DNA from: an uncultured Chryseobacterium sp.
GTDB taxonomy: Bacteria; Bacteroidota; Bacteroidia; Flavobacteriales; Weeksellaceae
NCBI GenBank assembly: GCA_913776245.1
Contig: CAJYLO010000024.1
Location: forward strand, 1-56,665
Length of the DNA stretch: 56,665 nt
Reading direction: 5' to 3'
Shown here: piece by piece, positions 25,575-35,296 of the stretch
How the letters are laid out: each line of letters starts with the position of its first letter
Position numbering within the stretch: position 1 is the stretch's first letter
Notes under the pieces: generated by a model
What the model was told of the DNA's origin: nothing
The model's database searches: none
The model's input: only the letters and a program-made list of their open reading frames with translations
Made by a program: the position numbers and the translations under genes

Positions 25575-25738
25575 CTTTCTTCAAAATCATCCTTGACAGT
25601 ATATTCTGTTCTGGCTTCATAAACAGAATTTTCGACATCATATTTAATATCTAATAATTTCTTAATGACGTCTTCGTTTTCCAGATTTTCGATCCAATCT
25701 AAGATCTCTTTTTTTTGTTTTTTAAATATTTCATTCAT
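25496..25738 (-). CDS. Small acidic/basic protein, antitoxin-like
   Basis: An 80-aa protein with N-terminal helices (KKQKKEILDWIENLENEDVI) and the C-terminal segment DDFEERWEKAISHQEMKSRT ending in ISNLPWKH. Small proteins with an EExxKRT-like helix and terminal PWK are common in Flavobacteriia as predicted antitoxin components preceding a toxin gene. It lies between recQ and the overlapping 129-aa gene, all on one strand. The order (antitoxin first, overlapping toxin second) supports a type II module, unproven. Confidence 0.55.
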   Translation of the reverse strand: MNEIFKKQKKEILDWIENLENEDVIKKLLDIKYDVENSVYEARTEYTVKDDFEERWEKAISHQEMKSRTLNHISNLPWKH

Positions 25739-25753
25739 TTGTTTTACGTGTTT

Positions 25754-27964
25754 TTAATTAGCTACATCACTAATGAATTTAATTCTTAGAATCCTGACTT
25801 CTTCATCTGTAAGGTCATCCCCATATTCCGCAAGCAGTGTTTTCATACTGTCACTTTCTGAATTTTTCATAAAATCCATAAACTCATCTATAATGTCTTC
25901 ATCAAAATTCTCATCAATATAATAATCAATGTTCAATTTTGTACCCTGATAAACAATGCTTTCCATTTCAGAAAGCAGTTCGCTCATAGAAAGATGCTTC
26001 GCTTTTGCAATATCTTCAAGATCAATTTTTTTATCTGTATTCTGAATGATGAAAACTTTGTGACTGGACTTGTTCGCAACCTGCTTCATCACAAGATCCT
26101 GCGTTCTCTCAATATTATGATCTTCTACATATTTCTTGATAAACTCAGCAAATTCTTTTCCGTACTTTCTGGCTTTTCCTTCGCCAACACCATAGATTTT
26201 GGCGACTTCCTCAACTGTAATAGGATACTGAACCGTCATATCTTCCAGGCTCGGATCCATAAAAACGGTGTAAGGCGGGATTCCGTGTTTTTTTGCAACA
26301 GTTTTTCTGAGTTCTTTCAATTGTCCGAACAAAATCTGATCCAGACCGCCACCAGCCTGTATCTGTACCTGTTCACTGTCTGATTTTGATTTGATCTGGT
26401 TAAGATCATAAGTTCTGTCTTCCGCTATCAGGAAAGAGTCCGTATAACTACCGTTTACAACCTGATTTCCTTTTTCAGAAATCTTAAGTACACCATAAGT
26501 TTCTATATCTTTTCTAAGAAAATCCTGAACAGTAGCCTGTCTGATAATAGATTTCCAATAATTATCAGATTCAGACTTGCCAAAACCAAAAAAATCTGTC
26601 TGCTCCAGTTTATAAGATTTTGTGACCGCAGATTCTTTTCCTACAATAATCGATATCAGATCCTTTGTGCGGAATTTTTCTCCCAGCGATTTTATCATTT
26701 CAAGAACTTTTTTCAGGTCCTGCGTGGCATCTTTAAGCTTTGGCGGATTGGTGGAATTGTCGCACATATTAGCACCTTCACCTTTTACCGGATCAAATTT
26801 TTCTCCAAAGTAATAAAGCAGATATTGCCTCCTGCTCATTGACGTTTCAGCATAGCCGACAACTTCATTCAGCAGCTGAAGACCGATTTCTCTTTCAGAA
26901 ACAGGTTTCTGAGCCAGAAATTTTTCCAGTTTCTCGATATCTTTTGGATCATAAAACGCAAGACAGTAACCTTCTCCGCCATCTCTCCCGGCGCGTCCGG
27001 TTTCCTGATAATAACTTTCCAGAGATTTCGGAATGTCATAATGGATTACGAACCTAACGTCCGGCTTGTCAATTCCCATTCCAAAAGCAATGGTCGCAAC
27101 AATCACATCCACCTCTTCCATCAGAAACTTATCCTGATTGGCAACCCTAGTTTTCTGATCCAGACCGGCGTGGTAAGGCAAAGCATTAATCCCATTGACC
27201 TGAAGAAGCTGTGCAAACTCTTCCACTTTTCTCCGGCTCAGGCAATACACAATTCCGGATTTCCCTTTATGCTGATTGATAAACTTGACGATCTCTTTAT
27301 CGACATTAATTTTCGGACGGATTTCGTAAAACAAATTGGCTCTGTTGAAACTTTCCTTGAAAACTAAGGCATTGTTCATACCGAGTGTTTTCTGAATATC
27401 GTCCTGGACTTTAGGCGTTGCCGTTGCAGTAAGAGCAATAACTGGAACATCGGCTATTTTATCAATAATTCCTTTCAGATTTCTGTATTCCGGGCGGAAA
27501 TCGTGTCCCCATTCCGAGATGCAATGCGCTTCATCAATAGCTACGAAAGAGATTTTTACAGCTTTCAGAAAATCGAGATATTCTTCTTTTATGAGTGATT
27601 CCGGTGCAACATACAGCAGTTTGGTTTTGCCTGCTGTTATATCGTCCATTACTTGTTTTGTCTGGGATTTATTTAGTGAAGAGTTTAAAACGTGGGCCAC
27701 ACCTTCATCGGAAGAAAGTCCGTTTACGGCATCTACCTGATTTTTCATCAGGGCAATAAGCGGAGAAACCACAATAGCCGTTCCTTCAGAAATCAATGCC
27801 GGTAATTGGTAACAAAGAGATTTGCCACCGCCTGTCGGCATCAAAACAAACACATCTTTACCATCTAGTAATTCTGTAATAATCTGCTCCTGTTGTCCTT
27901 TAAACTTAGAAAAACCAAAATATTTTTTGAGTTCTGCAGATAAGTTGATGTCTTTTGTGCTCAT
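25754..27964 (-). CDS. recQ: ATP-dependent DNA helicase RecQ
   Basis: A 736-aa 3'-5' SF2 helicase used in recombination and fork repair. Motif I ([15 protein letters not shown], about 40-54), DEAH ([21 protein letters not shown]), LTATATPKV, and motif VI ([18 protein letters not shown]) are intact. The zinc-binding region after [12 protein letters not shown] retains only one of the four Cys of E. coli RecQ (Ser, Ala, Cys, Ser). A winged-helix domain and an HRDC domain (about 530-610) follow, then an extra C-terminal region of about 120 residues. Two small toxin-antitoxin-like genes follow on the same strand. Confidence 0.93.
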   Translation of the reverse strand: MSTKDINLSAELKKYFGFSKFKGQQEQIITELLDGKDVFVLMPTGGGKSLCYQLPALISEGTAIVVSPLIALMKNQVDAVNGLSSDEGVAHVLNSSLNKSQTKQVMDDITAGKTKLLYVAPESLIKEEYLDFLKAVKISFVAIDEAHCISEWGHDFRPEYRNLKGIIDKIADVPVIALTATATPKVQDDIQKTLGMNNALVFKESFNRANLFYEIRPKINVDKEIVKFINQHKGKSGIVYCLSRRKVEEFAQLLQVNGINALPYHAGLDQKTRVANQDKFLMEEVDVIVATIAFGMGIDKPDVRFVIHYDIPKSLESYYQETGRAGRDGGEGYCLAFYDPKDIEKLEKFLAQKPVSEREIGLQLLNEVVGYAETSMSRRQYLLYYFGEKFDPVKGEGANMCDNSTNPPKLKDATQDLKKVLEMIKSLGEKFRTKDLISIIVGKESAVTKSYKLEQTDFFGFGKSESDNYWKSIIRQATVQDFLRKDIETYGVLKISEKGNQVVNGSYTDSFLIAEDRTYDLNQIKSKSDSEQVQIQAGGGLDQILFGQLKELRKTVAKKHGIPPYTVFMDPSLEDMTVQYPITVEEVAKIYGVGEGKARKYGKEFAEFIKKYVEDHNIERTQDLVMKQVANKSSHKVFIIQNTDKKIDLEDIAKAKHLSMSELLSEMESIVYQGTKLNIDYYIDENFDEDIIDEFMDFMKNSESDSMKTLLAEYGDDLTDEEVRILRIKFISDVAN

Positions 27965-28147
27965 CCTTTGATATAGTTTGCTAAATTTGCATTTTGTTGA
28001 ATGTTAAACATTTTCAATAAATGAGAAAATTCTCAGTTAAAGGGATAAAAAAATGAAGCCCGAAAACTTCATCTCCTTTTGAAAATTATTAGCGTGAAGA
28101 TACGAAATAAAATATTATCAGAAAAATAATCAAATATTTTTAAAATT

Positions 28148-29107
28148 TTGGATCCGAATGAAATTCTGTCAAATGCCCGCCAGGCTTTGGATATAGAAAT
28201 AAGCGAACTTAAAAACCTGCGAGACAGGCTGAATGACAGCTTTATCAAAAGTATTCTAGCGATCAGTGAATGTAAAGGTAAACTCATTCTGGTTGGTATC
28301 GGAAAATCTGCTCATGTCGCCAATAAAATTGTGGCAACGCTTAATTCTACCGGAACACCGTCGCAGTTTTTACACGCAGCAGAAGCGATTCATGGCGATC
28401 TTGGTGTGATACAGAAACAGGATATTGTGTTATGTATTTCCTACTCAGGAAACACGCCCGAAATTGTAAATCTGTTGCCTTTTCTGAAAGAATATTCATC
28501 AGCTTTAATAGGAATGACGGGAAATCCTGATAGTAAACTTGGAAAGGCTTCGGACATCATTCTCAATACTCACGTAGAAAAAGAAGCCTGCCCGAACAAA
28601 CTGGCACCTACAAGTTCTACCACTGTTCAGATGGCGCTTGGCGATGCTTTGGCAGTCTGTTTGATGGAACTGAAAGGATTTAAGGATATTGATTTTGCAA
28701 AATTCCATCCAGGTGGAAGCCTGGGTAAAAACCTGACAGCCAAAGTGGAGCAGTTTGTTTCGCAAAACAAACCGCAGGTGTCTTCAGAATCCGGAATTCG
28801 TGATGTTATTATTTCTGTCAGCGGATCAAAACACGGGATAACCGTTGTTATTGATAACGAGAGTATTACTGGTGTTATTACTGACGGGGACATCAGAAGA
28901 ATGCTTCTTAACCAGGATGATATTTCACAAGTAAAAGCGTCAGACATCACAAGTAAAAATCCTAAAATTATTGATAAAAATCAACTGGCAAAAGATGCGA
29001 TGCAGATTCTGAAGGATTTTAATATTGGTCAGCTGATTGTTACTGATAATGGAAAATATTACGGAATCATTGACATTCATACGTTGCTGGATGAGGGTAT
29101 TATTTGA
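28148..29107 (+). CDS. kdsD: KpsF/GutQ-type arabinose-5-phosphate isomerase (SIS + CBS)
   Basis: A 319-aa sugar-phosphate isomerase that would convert ribulose-5-P to arabinose-5-P for Kdo synthesis in lipopolysaccharide. The SIS domain (about 35-170) includes LVGIGKSAHVANKIVATLNS, ISYSGNTPEIV and APTSSTTVQMALGDALAV; FHPGGSLGK precedes two CBS repeats (about 205-319). The start codon is TTG at 28148, divergent from recQ by 183 nt; the downstream alternatives would cut into the N-terminal helix. tatC follows 82 nt later. Confidence 0.88.
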   Translation: MDPNEILSNARQALDIEISELKNLRDRLNDSFIKSILAISECKGKLILVGIGKSAHVANKIVATLNSTGTPSQFLHAAEAIHGDLGVIQKQDIVLCISYSGNTPEIVNLLPFLKEYSSALIGMTGNPDSKLGKASDIILNTHVEKEACPNKLAPTSSTTVQMALGDALAVCLMELKGFKDIDFAKFHPGGSLGKNLTAKVEQFVSQNKPQVSSESGIRDVIISVSGSKHGITVVIDNESITGVITDGDIRRMLLNQDDISQVKASDITSKNPKIIDKNQLAKDAMQILKDFNIGQLIVTDNGKYYGIIDIHTLLDEGII

Positions 29108-29189
29108 GTGAAATCAGCAGTAAGTTTTATCTATTATAAAAAACAAGTTAAAAATCAATTATCAATCATAATTTATCATTTATAAAATA

Positions 29190-30017
29190 ATGAGTGAAGA
29201 AAAGGAAATGTCCTTTCTGGGGCATATCGGAGAATTGAGGTCACATTTGGTAAGGTCTATTTTAGCGATCGTCGTCCTGGCTATTGTTGTAGGTTTTAAT
29301 ATCAATTGGGTGATGGATCATATTTTCTTTGGACCTACAAGAGGGGATTTTCTGACTTTCAGAGTTGTAAATCACTTTTCCAGAGAACTGACCGGCAATG
29401 ACAGTTTTATATTGCCTGCAAAATTCAGCGTTCAACAGAAGCAGCTGTTCCAGCAGTTTAATGTAATGATGGCCGTTTCCATTTTTTCCGGGTTGGTACT
29501 GGCTTTTCCGTATATCGTTTGGGAAATTTGGAAATTTATAAGCCCCGCGCTTTTACCAAACGAAAGAAAAAATTCTATTTTCTATATCAATTCTGTCTGG
29601 GTCTTGTTTATGTGCGGAGTTTTGACGGGCTATTTTCTGATTCTTCCATTTGCCATCAATTTTGGATTGCTTTTTAAAGTCTCGGACAACATTGTCCAGC
29701 TGTTTGATCTATCAGATTACACAACTTTATTTCTTCAGGTCACGCTCGGGATGGGCGTGGTTTTCCTGTTTCCAATTGCAGTTTATATCCTGACATCGAT
29801 TGGGATTCTTACTCCGAAATTCCTGAGAACATACAGAAGACACGCTATAGTGCTGATCATGGTTGTAGCGGCAATCATTACTCCCGCAGATGTGCTGAGT
29901 ATGATGGCGGCAGCATTGCCTTTGGTTCTCCTTTATGAGATCAGTGTCATTATGTCCAATGTAATCTATAAGAAAATGCAGAAAAAAGCGGCAAAAGATC
30001 TGACTCAGAATAATTAA
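29190..30017 (+). CDS. tatC: Twin-arginine translocase subunit TatC
   Basis: A 275-aa polytopic inner-membrane protein, the receptor for twin-arginine signal peptides. The conserved N-terminus EKEMSFLGHIGELRSHLVRS and the FxExxP-like region are recognisable (FPYIVWEIWKFISPALLPNE), with six hydrophobic helices between residues 15 and 265 and the conserved ITPADVLSMM. TatA is not nearby. A bidirectional terminator follows. Confidence 0.95.
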   Translation: MSEEKEMSFLGHIGELRSHLVRSILAIVVLAIVVGFNINWVMDHIFFGPTRGDFLTFRVVNHFSRELTGNDSFILPAKFSVQQKQLFQQFNVMMAVSIFSGLVLAFPYIVWEIWKFISPALLPNERKNSIFYINSVWVLFMCGVLTGYFLILPFAINFGLLFKVSDNIVQLFDLSDYTTLFLQVTLGMGVVFLFPIAVYILTSIGILTPKFLRTYRRHAIVLIMVVAAIITPADVLSMMAAALPLVLLYEISVIMSNVIYKKMQKKAAKDLTQNN

Positions 30018-30018
30018 C

Positions 30019-30052
30019 AAAAAAGCATCAGTTAGTCCACTGATGCTTTTTT
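30019..30052. terminator. Bidirectional terminator between tatC and the Crp-family gene
   Basis: A perfect 8-bp GC-containing stem (30025-30032 with 30039-30046), extended by six A-T pairs, TAGTCC loop. The T-run overlaps the last base of the convergent Crp-family gene. Confidence 0.85.
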
Positions 30053-30624
30053 TATCCTTTAACAATTTCTTTCCTGATTCTGCTGAGCGATGTATCTGTA
30101 ATCCCCAGGTAAGATGCCACGTTTTTCAGTGGTGCAAATTTCAGAACATCAGGTTTTTCATTGATCAGTGCAAGATAGCGTTCTGTTGCAGATTTGGTGA
30201 TCATTTCCACAGACCTATTTTTTAAGTAAAATAATTGATAGGACATCCAGGCTCTTCCCCATTCCGTTAGTGCCGGAATGCTTAAAAACAATTCCTGAAA
30301 ATCATCATAATTTATTTTCCAGACTGTGCAATCCGTTTCTGCCTGGATATTTTCGATAGAAGGTATTCTCTGAAACAAAGACGAAGCTTCTATAATGATA
30401 TCATAAATCGTGAAGAAATTAATCGTGATATCATTATTATCAGTATCAAAAACGAAAGAACGTGCAATGCCGCTTTCTAAGATAAAATATGAATTGGATA
30501 CTTCGTTTTCTTTCAGAAAGAAATCACCTTTTTTAAAATCCAGCTTTTCGTGTCTTGCAAATATCAAATTCAGATCTTCTTCGGAAAATGCGGGATGCTG
30601 ATAAATAGCTCTTAATGTGTCCAT
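30052..30624 (-). CDS. Crp/Fnr-family transcriptional regulator
   Basis: A 190-aa protein with an N-terminal cyclic-nucleotide-binding-like beta-barrel (KGDFFLKENEVSNSYFILES followed by GIARSF) and a C-terminal helix-turn-helix (NVASYLGITDTSLSRIRKEI). Bacteroidota members of this group commonly lack the residues for cAMP binding; no canonical GE-x-RAA phosphate loop is visible here, so the ligand is unknown. It lies downstream of tpx, but a terminator separates them. Confidence 0.85.
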   Translation of the reverse strand: MDTLRAIYQHPAFSEEDLNLIFARHEKLDFKKGDFFLKENEVSNSYFILESGIARSFVFDTDNNDITINFFTIYDIIIEASSLFQRIPSIENIQAETDCTVWKINYDDFQELFLSIPALTEWGRAWMSYQLFYLKNRSVEMITKSATERYLALINEKPDVLKFAPLKNVASYLGITDTSLSRIRKEIVKG

Positions 30625-30665
30625 AAAAATAAAAACGGAAAATCTAAAATAGCAGATTTTCCGTT
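30625..30665 (-). terminator. Terminator of tpx, directly upstream of the Crp-family gene
   Basis: A perfect 12-bp stem (30634-30645 with 30654-30665), 8-nt loop, and A/T-rich T-run on the reverse strand, ending at the ATG of the Crp-family gene. Confidence 0.8.
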
Positions 30666-30688
30666 AATATGAATGATTTAATTAAATT

Positions 30689-31186
30689 TTATTTCAACGC
30701 TTCAATTGCTGCTTCATAATTTGGCTCCTGTCCTATTTCAGGAACCTGTTCCGTATAAATTACTTTTCCGCTTTCGTCCAGCGCTACAACAGCTCTGCTT
30801 AAAAGACCTCTTAACGGAGAATCATCGAGTGTTACACCATAATCTTCCCCAAAATTCCCTCTGAAATCTGATAAAACTTCAACATTATCCAAACCTTCGG
30901 CTGCACAAAATCTGTTGAGTGCAAAAGGTAAATCTCTGGAAACGTTGATGACAACTGTGTTTTCCAGCGAGCTCGCTTCTTTGTTGAATTGTCTTGCAGA
31001 AGCGGCGCAAACACCAGTGTCGATGCTTGGGAAGATATTTAGCAATACTTTTTTTCCTGTATAATCAGCCAGATGCTTTTCTGATAGATCAGCTCCTACT
31101 AAAGTAAATTCCTGAGCGGTAGCTCCTACTTCCGGCAAAGTTCCAACCGTATTGATAGGGTTTCCTTTGAATGTAATTTGTGACAT
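30689..31186 (-). CDS. tpx: Thiol peroxidase (atypical 2-Cys peroxiredoxin)
   Basis: A 165-aa peroxiredoxin reducing H2O2 and organic peroxides with thioredoxin as electron donor. The peroxidatic Cys60 lies in FPSIDTGVCAASARQFN and the resolving Cys94 in LNRFCAAEG. Length and sequence are typical of Tpx. The ORF extends seven codons upstream to 31207, but MSQITFKGNP at 31186 is the family start. A -7 box lies upstream. Confidence 0.95.
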   Translation of the reverse strand: MSQITFKGNPINTVGTLPEVGATAQEFTLVGADLSEKHLADYTGKKVLLNIFPSIDTGVCAASARQFNKEASSLENTVVINVSRDLPFALNRFCAAEGLDNVEVLSDFRGNFGEDYGVTLDDSPLRGLLSRAVVALDESGKVIYTEQVPEIGQEPNYEAAIEALK

Positions 31187-31204
31187 AATATTTTTATTGA
31201 AATC

Positions 31205-31212
31205 CAAAATTA
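31205..31212 (-). promoter_or_regulatory. -7 box (TAATTTTG) of tpx
   Basis: A reverse-strand TAnnTTTG match 18 nt upstream of the tpx ATG. It also supports the shorter start, since the longer ORF would begin inside this box. Confidence 0.45.
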
Positions 31213-31248
31213 GACATTTTTTATTTAAATCTGATTAACAAATTTTCT

Positions 31249-31256
31249 TATTTTTG
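31249..31256 (+). promoter_or_regulatory. -7 box (TATTTTTG) upstream of the sorting-domain protein
   Basis: A TAnnTTTG match 23 nt before the ATG at 31280. Confidence 0.4.
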
Positions 31257-31279
31257 CACCCAAACTATTATGTACACAA

Positions 31280-31729
31280 ATGAACAAACTCTATTTTGGT
31301 GTATTGCTGTTTTTTCCTTTGTTGGGAAGTGCTCAGTCGGTCATTGGGAATATCAATTCCGGTGCTGTTTCTGAGAATTCTTTCAACCATTCTGTAGGAG
31401 AAATCTATGTAATACCGTCTAATCCGGACGATGCTAATTCCGGAACATTGGGAATCTTATACCAAACCACTTTAAAGGTTTTGGGTATTAATGAAATTTT
31501 GAAGGATGAAATTAAAATCTATCCTAATCCAACAAGCGATTTTATCAATCTGCAACTAAGTTCGAAAACTAAAATTGACGAAGCTGTTATTTATGACAAT
31601 TCTGGCAGAATAATTTTAAAAACAAAAATCGAATCGGATAAGATAGATTTACGTTCGCTTAATGCAGGCAACTATATTCTTTATTTCACAAACACAGACA
31701 TTAAACCTATAAAAATTATAAAAAAATAA
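31280..31729 (+). CDS. Small T9SS type A sorting-domain protein
   Basis: A 149-aa secreted protein: signal peptide (1-19, ending GSAQS), a short region of about 50 residues, and a C-terminal type IX secretion sorting domain (about 75-149) with the hallmark IYPNPTSDFINLQLSS, VIYDNSGRII and the basic end KPIKIIKK. Proteins with this domain cross the outer membrane by T9SS and are usually anchored at the surface. The cargo part is almost absent, so it may be a cell-surface accessory to the next gene, which starts 7 nt later. Confidence 0.85.
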   Translation: MNKLYFGVLLFFPLLGSAQSVIGNINSGAVSENSFNHSVGEIYVIPSNPDDANSGTLGILYQTTLKVLGINEILKDEIKIYPNPTSDFINLQLSSKTKIDEAVIYDNSGRIILKTKIESDKIDLRSLNAGNYILYFTNTDIKPIKIIKK

Positions 31730-31736
31730 AAACCAA

Positions 31737-32837
31737 ATGAAAAAACTCTACATCGCTTTTAGTTTATTTTTAGCTTCATTAGCTTATTCGCAAGTTCCTC
31801 AAGCTTTCAGTTATCAGACAATTGCTTTCAATTCGGCAGGTGCACCAATTGCTAACGGAAACGTCAACTTAAGAATCAGCATTCTAGACAATTCTGCAAC
31901 AGGAACTGTTTTATATACTGAAACTCATACTAAAACAACCAATTCCAAAGGTTTGGTCAATCTGAATATCGGACAAGGAACTGCAATTACAGGAAACTTC
32001 GGAGGAATCAATTGGGGAACAAATCCAAAATTTGTAAAAGTGGAAATGGACCCAGCTGGCGGAAGTAATTATACCAATGTTGGCGTGAACCAGTTGATGA
32101 GTGTGCCTTATTCTCAAGTTAGTAAAACCGTTGTGACAGGTGCCGGACAAGGAATTACTTTGGTTTCTCCTAATGGAACAAATTATACTTTGAATGTTGA
32201 TAACTCAGGAAATTTAAATTTACCTACATCACAAAGTTCAGCTAATACGATTCCTTCTAATTTGTATATGTATGGATCGTACAATGGTTTTAATTCCAAC
32301 GCAGCAGAATTATTAAGAAATACGAATGGTACCAAAATAGGCTACGAATATCTACCTGCAAATACACAAGTCAAATTTATTACAGCTTCAAATTCTTCTG
32401 CACAGACATACGGATCAGATAATAATGGAGCATTAGTAGCAAATGGTAGTGAATTTAATATATCATCTAATGGATTCTATAAAATTTTTGTTATAACATA
32501 TTCTACCGGAGCTCCAGTTTATTTTGATAATTTTGTACCTAAAATTGAATTTAATTCACCTGCTCTTACGACTAGCATACCTAGCTATAATATTGCGAAT
32601 AACAAATTTTCTATTAATATATTGTCAGCTTCTGTAAGTAATTTCACTGGATTTAAAATCAAACTGCAAGGTTCATTACAAACTGAATTCCTGGGTGATA
32701 ATTTGAATGATGGAAATTTTGATATTGATGGAGCTTACATTATGTTACCAAATTTATCGACTACTCCAAAAAATTATAAAGTTGATTTTAGTCTCAATTT
32801 CGACGGCAGTGGATCTTATACAATTACCCAAATATAA
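31737..32837 (+). CDS. Secreted protein of unknown function, operon partner of the sorting-domain protein
   Basis: A 366-aa protein with a signal peptide (about 1-18, ending AYSQ) and a conserved Bacteroidota opening, QVPQAFSYQTIAFNSAGAPI, rich in Asn, Thr and Gly beta strands (about 20-130). This N-terminal module is often fused to variable C-terminal parts. The C-terminal half is low in charged residues and matches nothing I know; it lacks a T9SS sorting domain. Coupling with the sorting-domain gene (7-nt gap) suggests a surface complex. Confidence 0.65.
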   Translation: MKKLYIAFSLFLASLAYSQVPQAFSYQTIAFNSAGAPIANGNVNLRISILDNSATGTVLYTETHTKTTNSKGLVNLNIGQGTAITGNFGGINWGTNPKFVKVEMDPAGGSNYTNVGVNQLMSVPYSQVSKTVVTGAGQGITLVSPNGTNYTLNVDNSGNLNLPTSQSSANTIPSNLYMYGSYNGFNSNAAELLRNTNGTKIGYEYLPANTQVKFITASNSSAQTYGSDNNGALVANGSEFNISSNGFYKIFVITYSTGAPVYFDNFVPKIEFNSPALTTSIPSYNIANNKFSINILSASVSNFTGFKIKLQGSLQTEFLGDNLNDGNFDIDGAYIMLPNLSTTPKNYKVDFSLNFDGSGSYTITQI

Positions 32838-32843
32838 ATCAAT

Positions 32844-32865
32844 AGAGGCAAACGCCTCTTTTTTT
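32844..32865 (+). terminator. Terminator of the sorting-domain gene pair
   Basis: A 6-bp GC-rich stem (32844-32849 with 32854-32859), AAAC loop, T-run; 6 nt after the stop codon. Confidence 0.75.
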
Positions 32866-32932
32866 ATTTTAATTAACAACAAAAACACTCAAAAATCATA
32901 TTTCCGCTATTAGAAAATTATTATAAAAACAC

Positions 32933-32940
32933 TAAATTTG
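32933..32940 (+). promoter_or_regulatory. -7 box (TAAATTTG) upstream of icd
   Basis: A TAnnTTTG match 39 nt before the ATG at 32980. Confidence 0.4.
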
Positions 32941-32961
32941 TATGTTTTGAAAAAAGAGTAA

Positions 32962-35199
<2,238 letters not shown>

Positions 35200-35224
35200 C
35201 CTGACCTGTTAAAATTAATATAAA

Positions 35225-35254
35225 ACCCTTGGCAAATGCTGAGGGTCTTCTTTT
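35225..35254 (+). terminator. Terminator of icd
   Basis: A 9-bp stem with two G-T pairs (35225-35233 with 35238-35246), AAAT loop and a broken T-run. Confidence 0.6.
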
Positions 35255-35296
35255 GATTGAGTAATTTGCATAAGAAATTAATTTTACGTTCTCAGA

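Noticed and set aside
28021..28080. Hairpins (GAGAAAATTCTC and ATGAAG/CTTCAT) in the recQ-kdsD divergent gap
   Set aside because: They lie between two divergent starts without a clear T-run or regulator; could be chance in AT-rich DNA.
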